Shown: positions 18,705-27,633, numbered from the stretch's first letter. The stretch: DNA of 49,522 bases from Anammoximicrobium sp032229885 (GCA_032229885.1 JAVYAJ010000128.1:1-49522), one strand, 5' to 3'. Notes: generated by a model from the sequence alone, not told the origin. Translations and numbers: made by a program.

Positions 18705-19717
18705 ATGCAAATTCGACGCTTACATGCTTTCACGCTGGTCGAGTTACTGGTCGTCATTGCCATCATTGGGATCCTAGTTGCGCTCCTGCTGCCGGCGATC
18801 CAAGCCGCGCGTGAGGCGGCACGGCGCTCACAGTGCAATAATAATCTCAAGCAGCTCGGTTTGGCATTGCACAATTATCATGACACGTTTAAGGCGTTAC
18901 CGTATCGAATTGGAGGAGGAGCGAGGAGTAACGCGACCGGTGCACCGGTGGCCCCTTCGAAGGAAGGGTAAGCGGGTTTGTTCCCTTGCTGCCATTCATG
19001 GAGCAGACGGCGATGGCCGAAGAGATTGGGTACGACCCGCCCTACGTGTGGTGGACCGGGTTTGCGCCGTGGGTTACTCAAATCGGCAACATCTTATGTC
19101 CTTCCGATCCTCCAACCAAAGAAATTGCCAGTTTTGGCCAGAACAACTACGCTTTCTCTGCGGGCGACCAGTACAGCAACCTGCATTGGAACAGCAATCG
19201 CACGAGGTTCCCCTTGCGAGGCATTTTCGGTCCAGACAGCTTCGTTGGTTTGTCTGAGATTCTGGATGGAACGAGTAACACCGTCGCCATGTCGGAAATC
19301 GTGCGTCCTCCTGCTGGCAACGGCTTTGGAAGCAACACTACCGCTAACGTCACAAATCCTATCAACTGCCTTGCGAGTTTTGTGAATGGTCAGTATTCCA
19401 CGGCTCTGCTCGATCGCGACCGCTGTTTGGGAACTCGCTGGTGTGACGGCCGAGCAGGTTACACTGCCTTCAACACAATCCTGGCGCCAAACAAGCCAGT
19501 CTGCAATGGTCAGGTAGGGACCGGCATTTTCACTGCGGGCAGTCGGCATCCTGGCGGCGTAAACGCGCTTTTGGCAGATGGTTCCGTTCGTTTCGTAAGC
19601 GATACGATCGACACGGGAGACCTTAGCGCCGCTCAGCCATCGGGTGGAGTCAGTCCGTATGGGGTCTGGGGAGCTCTAGGTTCGAAGGCCGGTAACGAGT
19701 CTGTGCCTGCTTTCTGA
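18705..19717 (+). pseudogene. DUF1559 prepilin-like gene with a frameshift
   Basis: The N-terminal part (18705 to a stop at 18969-18971) has the prepilin helix HAFTLVELLVVIAIIGILVA and the AIQAAREAARRSQC hallmark. The C-terminal part, in another frame from about 18960 to 19717, has LLPFMEQTAMAEEIG, GLSEILDGTSNTVAMSEI and HPGGVNALLADGSVRFV. Adding one base near 18957-18965 (for example one A in TCGAAGG) restores a continuous protein with SKGRVSGFVPLLPFMEQ at the join, matching the family pattern. The rest is intact, so this is a very recent single-base loss or a sequencing error. AAGGAG precedes ATG 18705. If translated as is, it yields an 88-residue fragment. Confidence 0.85.
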
Positions 19718-19818
19718 AATACTGTAGCGTTCCTAAGAATTAGGTCGCCTGTGAGTGCTGGATCACTCGTAGTCGCTCTGTCCGGCCAGAGCTGGACACG
19801 CTGAAACGGAGGTGGTAG

Positions 19819-20277
19819 ATGGCCATGAGACGTTCGGACGTCATGTTCTGCCTTGCTTGTGTAGCGATGTGCGGGTGCGGGTCACAGCGCACGGACCAAT
19901 GGACCGAAGCAAGGCCGAAAGTCTATCCAGCAAGCGGGATTGTTCAGTATAACGGGGAACCGTTAGAGGGCGCCAGTGTGGTGCTCCGCTCGGAATCCGA
20001 GCCGAGGGCTGCTTACGGCGTCAGCGATGCCAGCGGCGAATTCAAGTTGACGACGTTCGAGCAAGATGACGGGGCCGTGGCGGGAATGCACCAAGTGCGA
20101 ATTACGAAGATCGAGACGAAGGAGGCGCCTGCTCCAGTGGACCCAGAAGCGAATGTGATACCAGCCGAAGAAGTGTCGCTTCTGCCAGCCAGATACGGCG
20201 ATTTCACAAAATCTGGCCTCACGGCGGAGGTCATTCCCGATGGCGCGAACCGATTTGAGTTCATGCTGCAAAAATGA
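19819..20277 (+). CDS. lipoprotein with carboxypeptidase-regulatory-like (Ig/transthyretin) domain
   Basis: This is a 152-residue lipoprotein. The signal peptide ends in a lipobox-like AMCG-Cys at about residue 20. The mature part reads as a beta-sandwich: ASGIVQYNGEPLEGASVVLR, then YGVSDASGEFKLTTF and GMHQVRITKIE, ending NRFEFMLQK. The pattern G.V.Y.G.PL.GA.V...T(D).G.F.L is that of carboxypeptidase regulatory-like/DUF4198-type small planctomycete lipoproteins. GGAGGT stands five bases before the ATG. It closes the DUF1559 cassette, as is common for this lipoprotein type. A structural or binding role at the cell envelope is inferred. Confidence 0.8.
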   Translation: MAMRRSDVMFCLACVAMCGCGSQRTDQWTEARPKVYPASGIVQYNGEPLEGASVVLRSESEPRAAYGVSDASGEFKLTTFEQDDGAVAGMHQVRITKIETKEAPAPVDPEANVIPAEEVSLLPARYGDFTKSGLTAEVIPDGANRFEFMLQK

Positions 20278-20928
20278 GGTTACCGCAGAAAGGAATCTCA
20301 GGACGACCACGAGGGGTCACTGCGCCGCAACGCGACGATGAGATCACGTACCGCGTGGGGGAGGAAAAGATATTTAGTGGCGGAGTGGAGAAGGCGACGG
20401 CTCGCAAACTAGAGATCGGGGCTGTTATCCAGTATCCAGCGCGAGCGATGCTCAAAAGTGTTGTACGCGCCTTCGGGTGCCTGTCAGCTTTTGCGCGATT
20501 CAGCAGAGGTGAAGGAAGATCAGTAGGAGAATTGGCGGCTAGCAGGGTAGACGGCGGAGGATGGGGCGTTCGGAGAATGAGCTCCGTTTGAAAAGCGGCC
20601 AGGCATCGACGGCGAGCAATTGCGACAGGATGTGGGAGATGGTCGCGTGAAAGGCGCGTGAAACGCGGATGGTTCCTCGAGTTGATCGCTGGGCGCCGTG
20701 TTTCATGGCAAGGCCTCGGCGAGCGCAGATATTGCGTCGATCATCTTGGACGGGCGAAGCCGGCACGGGCGAGCATTGCGCTAGATGGATTTGTCCAAAA
20801 CGAACGCGCGGATCGAAGATGCCTCGCACCGCGCATCACGGCGCTCGCTCAATCCGGCTGACGCGCGAGCATCTGGCGGATCGAGCCGATCCCCGGCGCC
20901 TGTTGCGGCCGGCTCGACCCGTGGTCGA
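20278..20928. other. intergenic region, no gene seen
   Basis: Short frames only, without domains or start signals. It is less GC-rich near the lipoprotein gene and becomes GC-rich toward 20928. No repeat or terminator was noticed. Confidence 0.45.
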
Positions 20929-22083
20929 TTACCCAGCGTGCTTTTTGATCACCGGCAGACTGTCAAGATCGAGACGGGCGATCCAGCCTGACAACTGCGC
21001 TTCGATCTGCCGCGCGCTGTTTTCATAGTCGGCCATATCGCCGCCGTGAGGGTCTTCGATATCGCAACCGTCCCGACAAAATAGGGACGTCTTGCCCGCG
21101 GCCTCGGGCCAGTGAGCCAGAATCGCGTCGCGGTGTCCGCGAGTCATCGTCAAGATCGCGTCCGCAAATCGAACGAGCGTGTCGGATAGGGGGCGGCTTT
21201 CATGGTGCGATAGATCCAGGCCACGAATCTCCATCGTCCGGATCGCCGCCGACGCCGCCGGCTCGCCGACGATCGCCGCGGCTCCGGCCGAAACAACCAT
21301 GGCCCCGGAATCGGGTAAATCCGAGACCTGACATCCGAGCGCCTTGGCTAGTCCGCCTTGCAGCATCACTTGGGCCATCGGGCTGCGACAGGTGTTGCCT
21401 GTACACACGATCAACACGATCAGACTGGCCAGTCGCTGTAGGCCAGTCTCGCTGATCACACCGCCACGAAGGATTTCCAATTCGCGGCCCGTGACCCGCA
21501 CGACCGACGACGGTTGGGCGAACCGCGAGCGTCCATCGCCGAGCACCAAATCCACGTCGTCGCCCAGTGTTTCGACAACCGTCTGAGGACCGACCGCGTC
21601 CGGCTGTCCACTGCGGTTGGCGCTGGTCAGAACCAACGGATTGGGCAACTGGGCCAATGCGCTCAACAGAAATTCGTGATCGGGGACGCGCAGGCCGACC
21701 GAGCCCGATGGGCAGACGACCTGGCGCACGCTCGCCGGAAGCCGCCCGAGGCAACTGTCCGGATGAGCGCCGCTCACTACGAGCGTCAGCGGGCCGGGCC
21801 AGCAGCGCTGCCCCAAGCGTCGGGCGACGGGCGAAGCATCCGGACAGATGGTCCAGGCGGCGTCTGCGCTGTCGATCGCCACCGCCACAGGCTGGTCGGG
21901 CCGACGCCCTTTGATCCGCAACAGCCGCGCGACCGCCGCTTCGTTCGAGGCATCGGCCGCGATGCCGTAGACGGTCTCGGTGGGAAAGGCCACCAGCCCT
22001 CCATCCATCAACGTTTGCACCGCGCGGCCAACCATGGCGCGCCGGTCTTCGGCGGAACCGGGATCAGTTAAGACGAGAGGCAT
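20929..22083 (-). CDS. fusion: Sua5/YrdC threonylcarbamoyl-AMP synthase + low-molecular-weight protein tyrosine phosphatase
   Basis: This protein of about 384 residues has two domains. Residues 1-205 are YrdC/Sua5-like: VAFPTETVYGIAADA, RIKGRRPDQPVAVAI, WPGPLTLVV, VGLRVPDHEF and LVLTSANRSGQPD. This domain makes threonylcarbamoyl-AMP for tRNA t6A37. From about 225 the protein is a LMW phosphatase: LIVLIVCTGNTCRSPMAQVM with the C-x5-R P-loop, and late IEDPHGGDMADYE with the Asp-Pro general acid. Both active sites look intact. Start: ATG 22081-22083 is used; TTG 22096-22098 is also open; no clear ribosome-binding site is seen. Alternative: a fusion serving arginine phosphatase-type activity, since some LMW-PTP relatives (YwlE) act on phosphoarginine; Thr in C-T-G-N-T-C-R matches YwlE. 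Confidence 0.9.
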   Translation of the reverse strand: MPLVLTDPGSAEDRRAMVGRAVQTLMDGGLVAFPTETVYGIAADASNEAAVARLLRIKGRRPDQPVAVAIDSADAAWTICPDASPVARRLGQRCWPGPLTLVVSGAHPDSCLGRLPASVRQVVCPSGSVGLRVPDHEFLLSALAQLPNPLVLTSANRSGQPDAVGPQTVVETLGDDVDLVLGDGRSRFAQPSSVVRVTGRELEILRGGVISETGLQRLASLIVLIVCTGNTCRSPMAQVMLQGGLAKALGCQVSDLPDSGAMVVSAGAAAIVGEPAASAAIRTMEIRGLDLSHHESRPLSDTLVRFADAILTMTRGHRDAILAHWPEAAGKTSLFCRDGCDIEDPHGGDMADYENSARQIEAQLSGWIARLDLDSLPVIKKHAG

Positions 22084-22525
22084 GAAAGGAAGATACAAAA
22101 ATATCGAGTGTCAGCGGGCTGGCCCAGCCGCACGCACAGCGATGCCAGGCAAACTGTCCGCGAGCGGACGCGCGCCGCGGAAAACCCCAATTCGACCGGC
22201 CCGCCGGGATACCTCGCACGACTCGACGGGGAATCTTGTAGGGTGGACCGCTGCCAGCCCATGCAGTACAGGGCTTGACGTCCTCGCGGTCGTCAGCCAT
22301 CGGCGCACCGTATTGTCGTCCGTCGGTCTAACAAGCGCCACGCGGCGCAAACCGACCGCGTCGGACCGTGGCAGGTCGCCCACTGGCGCATCGCGCAAAT
22401 GGCGCGCCGCGCCGTAGGACTCGCGGCCGCCTGTCTCGAACCCGATACGGTCCGACGCGAATCGAATCGCCCGCGTGCCGCACGATCGAAGACTTTATAT
22501 CCCAGTCGGCGCGCCGCGGCAATAG
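22084..22525. other. intergenic region, no gene seen
   Basis: GC-rich, with several overlapping short frames on both strands that have no recognisable content. No tRNA or terminator was found. Confidence 0.45.
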
Positions 22526-23200
22526 TCAAAGCGAAGGCGTCAGACCGAGGGCCAGGTAAATCCGCGGGTCAGCCAGCGTATCCGCGATCAGCGCGCTGCC
22601 GTGAAAGTTGTGGTCGCGACTATGGTCGCCCGGCACGGCCACGGTATACGCGCCGGCCGCCACGCCAGCGCGACAGCCGTTCTCGCTGTCCTCCAGGACC
22701 ATGACAGCCGACGGATGTAGGGCCAATCGAGCCGCCGCCGTCAAGTACACCTCTGGCGCTGGCTTTCCGTGACGGACGTCTTCGCCGGTTAGCACGAACT
22801 GGAATCGGCGCCCGTAATCGTACTGAGCCAGCACCGTCTGCACATAGGCCCGCCTGCTGCTGGTCGCGATGGCCTTGGGGATCGACGCGGCTTCCAACGC
22901 CGTCAGCAATGACTCTAGGCCTGGCAGCCGCCGCAGTCGCTCGGGCACCAGGGCTGCCATGATGTCGTCGCTTTCGACCTGTAGCTGCTCGACCGTGTCT
23001 TGCAGACCGCAGGCATCGATCATGATTTGCAGGCTGACGGGGCCCGGCAGCCCCATCATCCGCCGCCGCAAGTGGGGCGTGTAATGCTGGCCGCGGCGTT
23101 GCAACAGCCTTTCGCCGGCCTCGTCGTACAGTTCTTCCGTGTTGAACATCAGGCCGTCCAGATCGAAAACGACGGCTTGTAGACGGGGCTCGTTGGACAT
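22526..23200 (-). CDS. HAD-superfamily hydrolase (beta-phosphoglucomutase-like)
   Basis: This protein of about 224 residues belongs to HAD subfamily IA. The nucleophile motif is VVFDLDGLMFNTEELYDEA (Asp13 and Asp15), motif II is KAIATSSRR, motif III Lys lies in RHGKPAPEVYLTAA, and motif IV is VLEDSENGCRAGVAAG. It belongs with phosphosugar mutase/phosphatase-like enzymes; the substrate is unknown. ATG 23198-23200 is preferred because GGTGA lies seven bases upstream; ATG at 23213-23215 would overlap the stop of the upstream gene. It is the last gene of the STAS - FHA/GAF/PP2C - HAD operon, so translational coupling is likely. Confidence 0.88.
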   Translation of the reverse strand: MSNEPRLQAVVFDLDGLMFNTEELYDEAGERLLQRRGQHYTPHLRRRMMGLPGPVSLQIMIDACGLQDTVEQLQVESDDIMAALVPERLRRLPGLESLLTALEAASIPKAIATSSRRAYVQTVLAQYDYGRRFQFVLTGEDVRHGKPAPEVYLTAAARLALHPSAVMVLEDSENGCRAGVAAGAYTVAVPGDHSRDHNFHGSALIADTLADPRIYLALGLTPSL

Positions 23201-23207
23201 CAGGGCG

Positions 23208-24905
23208 TCACCCATCCTCGTAATCGCGTTGAATGGCCACCAGACAAATATCGTCGCTCTGCGCCCGGTTTTCGGTAAATCGCCGGACGTCGGTCAACAG
23301 CGACTGGCACAGTTGATCCAACGGTTTCGGCCCGTCTCGCACCGTGTCTCGAACTCGCCGGCTGCCGTACAGCGACCGCTCGGGATTCATGGCCTCGTTG
23401 ATCCCGTCCGTGTACATCACCAAGACATCTCCGGGATCTAGCCGGACCTGGAAGGGCGTATACCGTATCGACGCCTCGCAGCCCAGCGGCGGCCCGGACA
23501 CGTCATTTCCCAGTTCGTCGACCGCGCCACTGGCGGCGTGACGGTGAAGCGGCGGCATGTGGCCCGCATTGATCATGGTCGCCTCGTGGCGCACGGGGTC
23601 CAGCACGCACAGCACGAACGTTACGAACCAAGCCTCATTTTCGGGCCGTGACAGCTCGCGGTTCAGATCATGCACGGCCTCCCAAGGCGAAGCGGACGAG
23701 GCCAAGCGATACCGCACCTCGCTGCACAGCCGAGCCATGATCAGGGCCGCCGTGATCCCCTTGCCAGAGACGTCACCTAGGGTGATGGCCAGGCGGTTGT
23801 CGGACAGCGGCAGGTATCCATAGAGATCACCGCCGACTTCTTCCGCCGAGTTGTAAAACTCGAAAAAGCGATAGCCGGCGACGACCGGGCGGCTCTGCGG
23901 CAAAAAGTGCAGTTGAACCTGCTTGGCTGTCGCCAATTCACGCTGGCGGCGATCCAATCGCAACTGGGCCTCGTGCGTCCGGGCGTGCTCGACGGCCTGA
24001 CCGGCGGTGGCCGCCAGGCTGAGCAGCACCTCGAGATCGTCTTCGTGAAACCGCTCGTAGGGATCGTTCGTGTCCACGTAGATGATCCCCAGCGGCTTCT
24101 GCATCGGACCGATCAGCGGCGCGCACATCATCGAGCGAATCGGGAAATCCAACACGGAATCGCTGACGGCGAATTGGTTGTCGTCCACGCCGTCCGCATT
24201 CAGGATCGCTTCGCCGCGAGACAGAACGCGATTGGCGATCGTCTGGCTGATCGGCCCCAGCGAGGACGTGACCAGCGTGCCTTCGTCCTTGCGCTTCTCT
24301 GCGCGAACCTGCAGTTCGCCGGTCCCCTCGTGCGGAAACAAGATGTAGGCGCGATCCGTTTGCGGAAAGACGGTGATCAGACTGTCCAGGATTTTGGGCA
24401 GGACGAGGTCGACGTTCAGGGTGCTGCCCAACGTCCGATTGATTTCGAGGATGGTCCGCAGCTTTTCGTAGGCATTCACACCGACGCTGCGGCGGACTTC
24501 GCCCGCCGCCGATCGCACGGGCAGCGTCTCGGTCGTCGTCCCGCCGGGCGGGCCATCGGCCGGCCGCTTCGAGCCGCTCGCCTCGTCCGTTCCAACCGCC
24601 GACACGACGGCTTCGTCCGACTCGCGGAACAGCAGCGTGACGTCGTAGATTCGGATCAGATCCTGGTCTCGCAGGCGCGTCCGCGAGCGGACGCGTTTGC
24701 CATTGAGGAACGTGCCGTTGGTGCTGTCCAGATCCTCAAGAAAATGGGCGTCTCCCGAACGTACGACGCGGGCGTGCTGGCGCGAGATGTTCTTGTGCGT
24801 CAACACGATCTCGCAATACGCCATCCGTCCGATGACGATGTCTTCACGCTGGATCGGAAAGGATCTGCCTTTGTCCGGCCCATCGACAATTTCGAGCCTC
24901 GGCAT
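23208..24905 (-). CDS. FHA - GAF - PP2C (SpoIIE/RsbU-type) serine phosphatase
   Basis: This 565-residue regulator has three domains. Residues 1-95 form an FHA domain (IVIGRMAYCEIVL, ISRQHARV, DSTNGTFLNGKRV), which binds phosphothreonine. Residues about 145-310 form a GAF domain (VFPQTDRAYILF, then RSMMCAPLIGPMQKPLGIIY). Residues about 335-560 form a PP2C-type phosphatase of the SpoIIE/RsbU class: LPQSRPVVAGYRFFEFYNSA, GGDLYGYLPL, TLGDVSGKGITAAL, INAGHMPPL and VLVMYTDGINEA. The metal-binding Asp residues are visible. It would dephosphorylate an anti-sigma antagonist in partner switching; the STAS gene lies 20 bases upstream in the same operon. The ATG at 24903-24905 begins at the first FHA strand, PRLEIVDGPDKG. 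Confidence 0.92.
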   Translation of the reverse strand: MPRLEIVDGPDKGRSFPIQREDIVIGRMAYCEIVLTHKNISRQHARVVRSGDAHFLEDLDSTNGTFLNGKRVRSRTRLRDQDLIRIYDVTLLFRESDEAVVSAVGTDEASGSKRPADGPPGGTTTETLPVRSAAGEVRRSVGVNAYEKLRTILEINRTLGSTLNVDLVLPKILDSLITVFPQTDRAYILFPHEGTGELQVRAEKRKDEGTLVTSSLGPISQTIANRVLSRGEAILNADGVDDNQFAVSDSVLDFPIRSMMCAPLIGPMQKPLGIIYVDTNDPYERFHEDDLEVLLSLAATAGQAVEHARTHEAQLRLDRRQRELATAKQVQLHFLPQSRPVVAGYRFFEFYNSAEEVGGDLYGYLPLSDNRLAITLGDVSGKGITAALIMARLCSEVRYRLASSASPWEAVHDLNRELSRPENEAWFVTFVLCVLDPVRHEATMINAGHMPPLHRHAASGAVDELGNDVSGPPLGCEASIRYTPFQVRLDPGDVLVMYTDGINEAMNPERSLYGSRRVRDTVRDGPKPLDQLCQSLLTDVRRFTENRAQSDDICLVAIQRDYEDG

Positions 24906-24925
24906 GTCCTACACCCTGCCGGATC

Positions 24926-25288
24926 CTAGCCAAACCAGCCCTTTTTCTGAAAAGACTTCAGTCCTTCGTCCACCGAATTGAAGATGCTGAACACCTTGTT
25001 CAGTCGGGTGATTTCAAAGACTTCCATGATGCTCGGCGCAATGTTGCAAAGCTTGACGACCGTGCTGCTGGCCTTGCATTTTTTGTTTAATAAGACGATT
25101 TTTCCGATCATCGCCGACGACATGAACGTGACACCTTGGAAGTCGAGCAGCATCTTGCCGTTGGCTTGATCGGCCAACTCCAACAACTCGCGGCCAATTT
25201 GAGCGATCAGCACGTCAGACAAAATTTTCTGCGACGTAAACTGAATGATCAGAACGTCATCCTTGCTTTGGGACACCAATTCTGGCAT
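24926..25288 (-). CDS. STAS-domain anti-sigma-factor antagonist-like protein
   Basis: This 120-residue protein is a single STAS domain: VLIIQFTSQKILSD, then KMLLDFQGVTFMSSAMIGKI, KLCNIAPSIMEVFEITRLN and a C-terminal helix. In SpoIIAA the motif is D-S-S-G with the second Ser phosphorylated; here the aligned residues are S-S-A-M, so the usual phosphosite appears to be Ala while the preceding Ser is kept. GGAGGT lies upstream of the ATG. It is the first gene of an operon with a PP2C phosphatase, suggesting a partner-switching module, although no kinase is present nearby. It is less GC-rich than its neighbours. Confidence 0.9.
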   Translation of the reverse strand: MPELVSQSKDDVLIIQFTSQKILSDVLIAQIGRELLELADQANGKMLLDFQGVTFMSSAMIGKIVLLNKKCKASSTVVKLCNIAPSIMEVFEITRLNKVFSIFNSVDEGLKSFQKKGWFG

Positions 25289-25334
25289 AGCCCAGACCTC
25301 CGGAGCAAATCATCTGCTTCGATCGTGACGCTCT

Positions 25335-25362
25335 ATATTATCAAACGACAGCTCGCTTGAAA
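25335..25362 (-). promoter_or_regulatory. candidate promoter of STAS operon
   Basis: On the minus strand a -10-like GATAAT/TAATAT (25335-25342) lies about 15 bases after a weak TTTCAA/TTCAAG (25356-25362). It is about 50 bases before the STAS start codon. Confidence 0.3.
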
Positions 25363-25481
25363 GATGCTATCGTCAAAATAACCGATCCGGCCGCGGCTGC
25401 CGAAGCGTCCTGCTTTGCTGGCCTGACACGTCCCGATCGAGATGACGAATTCAGGGGGAAACACAGCGCATGATAACAAAG

Positions 25482-25517
25482 AAAAACCCTCCGGACCAGC
25501 CTAGGTCGCGGAGGGTT
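25482..25517 (-). terminator. intrinsic terminator after groEL
   Basis: On the minus strand AACCCTCCG (25509-25517) pairs with CGGAGGGTT (25485-25493) and is followed directly by a T-run (the plus strand has AAAAA at 25482-25486). It lies about 145 bases after the groEL stop. Confidence 0.8.
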
Positions 25518-25662
25518 CATGGTTTTATCCGCATGCGGGCCGCGATGCCGATTTTCGGCGAGAGGCGGCCGTTGGCCGCGCCGGCTTCGCTGCCCGCCGC
25601 GCTCGTGATTCAACCGGGCGGCAACAACGCTTCCGCGGTGCGCCGATCCCGGCATGGGTCCA

Positions 25663-27288
25663 TCAATACATGTCGTAATCGCCGCCTTGGGTTTTCTTGG
25701 CCGATTCTTCCTTCTTCGGCTTTTCGGCGATCAGCGCATCGCTCGTCAACAACAGCGTCGCAACGCTCGCCGCGTTGGCCAAAGCGGTTCGGGTGACCTT
25801 GGTGGGGTCGATCACGCCAGCCTTGACTAGATCCTCATAAGCCCCGGTCAGTGCGTTGTAGCCCTGATTGCCTTTCGCTTCGGCGACTTTCTCGCACACG
25901 ATGCCGCCGTCCTGGCCGGCGTTTTCGGCGATCGCCGTCAACGGCGCTCGGCAGGCGCGGAGCACGATCTCGTAGCCGACCTTTTGATCGGACGTCAGCG
26001 AGTCGTTGCCTTTCAGCGCACTGACCGCCCGCAGCAGGCCGACGCCGCCGCCCGGCAGAATGCCTTCTTCGACCGCAGCCCGTGTGGCGTGCAGCGCATC
26101 CTCGACGCGGGCCTTCTTGGCCTTCATCTCGCTCTCGGTCGCTGCTCCGACGTTGACCTTGGCCACGCCGCCGGCCAACTTGGCCAGCCGCTCTTCGAGC
26201 TTTTCGCGGTCATAGTCGCTGGTCGTGTTCTCGATCTCACGGCGCAACTGGTCGATCCGCGCCTTGATATCGCTGCTCTTCCCCGCGCCTTCGATGATCG
26301 TCGTCGTGTCCTTGTTGATGATGACTTTTTTGGCCCGGCCCAGGTCACCCAGTTGCAGCGACTCGAGCTTGACGCCCAACGACTCGAAGATGGCCGTCCC
26401 GCCAGTCAGGATCGCGATATCCTCGAGCATGGCCTTGCGCCGATCGCCATAGCCCGGCGCCTTGATGGCACAGCACTGGAACGTTCCACGCAGGCGGTTG
26501 ATGACCAGTGTCGCCAACGCCTCGCCATCGATGTCCTCTGCGATGACCAACAGCGGCTTGCCCTGCTGGACGACGGCTTCGAGCAGCGGAACCAGATCCT
26601 TGATGCTGCTGATCTTCTTTTCGTAGATCAGGACATAGGCGTCCTCCAACACGCATTCCATCGACTGGGCGTCCGTGACGAAATAGGGCGACAGATAGCC
26701 GCGATCGAACTGCATCCCCTCGACCCACTCGACCTCGGTGGCCAAGCTCTTGCCTTCGTCGACCGTGATCACGCCATCCTTGCCGACCTTTTCCATCGCA
26801 TCGGCCAGCAGATTGCCAATCGCCCGGTCGTTGTCCGAAGCGATTGCCGCCACATTGGCCATCGCTTCTTTGTCCTTGATCTTGATCGACGCCTTTTGCA
26901 GCTTTTCGACGATGTCGCGGACGGCGGTCTCGATCCCCTGCTTCATCTGGATCGGGTTCACGCCGGCCACCACCGCGCGCAACCCCTCGTTGAAGATGGC
27001 TTCGGCCAAGACCGTCGCCGTGGTCGTGCCGTCGCCGGCCACGTCGCTGGTCTTGCTGGCCACCTCGCGCACCATCCGCGCGCCCATGTTCTCGTAGACG
27101 TCTTCTAGCTCGATTTCCTTCGCCACGCTGACGCCGTCCTTGGTGACGGTCGGCGAACCGAAACTCTTCTGCAAGATGACGTTCCGGCCTTTCGGCCCGA
27201 GCGTTACCTTGACAGCCCGCGCCAACTTCGCTACCCCGCGCCGAGTCGCCTCGCGCGCTTCCTGATCAAATGCAATGATCTTTGCCAT
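25663..27288 (-). CDS. groL: chaperonin GroEL (60 kDa)
   Basis: This 541-residue protein is full length for the family. It has the ATP-binding GDGTTTATVLAEAI, VTLGPKGRNVILQKSFGSP, TKDGVSVAKEIELED, the apical PLLVIAEDIDGEALATLV and LRAVSALKG blocks. GroEL folds proteins in the cytosol in double heptameric rings with GroES. The C-terminus ends GGDYDMY instead of the usual GGM repeats. AAGGAG precedes the ATG. It lies 33 bases after groES, so the two form a bicistronic operon that ends in a terminator at 25482-25517. No CIRCE operator was seen upstream of the pair. Planctomycetes often carry several groEL copies, so this may be one paralogue. Confidence 0.97.
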   Translation of the reverse strand: MAKIIAFDQEAREATRRGVAKLARAVKVTLGPKGRNVILQKSFGSPTVTKDGVSVAKEIELEDVYENMGARMVREVASKTSDVAGDGTTTATVLAEAIFNEGLRAVVAGVNPIQMKQGIETAVRDIVEKLQKASIKIKDKEAMANVAAIASDNDRAIGNLLADAMEKVGKDGVITVDEGKSLATEVEWVEGMQFDRGYLSPYFVTDAQSMECVLEDAYVLIYEKKISSIKDLVPLLEAVVQQGKPLLVIAEDIDGEALATLVINRLRGTFQCCAIKAPGYGDRRKAMLEDIAILTGGTAIFESLGVKLESLQLGDLGRAKKVIINKDTTTIIEGAGKSSDIKARIDQLRREIENTTSDYDREKLEERLAKLAGGVAKVNVGAATESEMKAKKARVEDALHATRAAVEEGILPGGGVGLLRAVSALKGNDSLTSDQKVGYEIVLRACRAPLTAIAENAGQDGGIVCEKVAEAKGNQGYNALTGAYEDLVKAGVIDPTKVTRTALANAASVATLLLTSDALIAEKPKKEESAKKTQGGDYDMY

Positions 27289-27321
27289 GAGCCGTAAACT
27301 CCTTCGTTGTCCGCTTTTGAT

Positions 27322-27633
27322 CTAGCCTTCCAGGACTGCCAGCACGTCGTCTTCGCGCATCAGCAACAATTCCCGGTCGTCAACCTTGAACGTCTCGCCC
27401 GCATAGCTGCTGAAGATCACGCGATCGCCCACCTTCACCTGCAACGCGCTCCGCGTGCCATCCTCCAGCAAACGGCCATTGCCGATGCTGACAATCTGGC
27501 CGCGGGCGGGTTTGTCCTTGGCCGTATCCGGCAGTACGATTCCTCCCGCAGTGGTCTCTTCGGACTCGTCGCGCTCGACGACGACACGCTCTCCGAGCGG
27601 CTGAAGCTTGACGCTTTTCTTGGCTGCTGCCAT
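27322..27633 (-). CDS. groS: co-chaperonin GroES
   Basis: This 103-residue protein is of normal GroES length. It contains VKLQPLGERVVVERDESEE, the mobile-loop motif TTAGGIVLPDTA, VGDRVIFSSYAG and the conserved end REDDVLAVL. It caps GroEL rings. It is the first gene of the groES-groEL operon, and AAGGAG stands 11 bases before the ATG. Confidence 0.96.
   Translation of the reverse strand: MAAAKKSVKLQPLGERVVVERDESEETTAGGIVLPDTAKDKPARGQIVSIGNGRLLEDGTRSALQVKVGDRVIFSSYAGETFKVDDRELLLMREDDVLAVLEG

Noticed and set aside
18950..18990. Programmed frameshift in the DUF1559 gene
   Set aside because: No slippery heptamer or following structure; TCGAAGGAAGG fits a lost base better.
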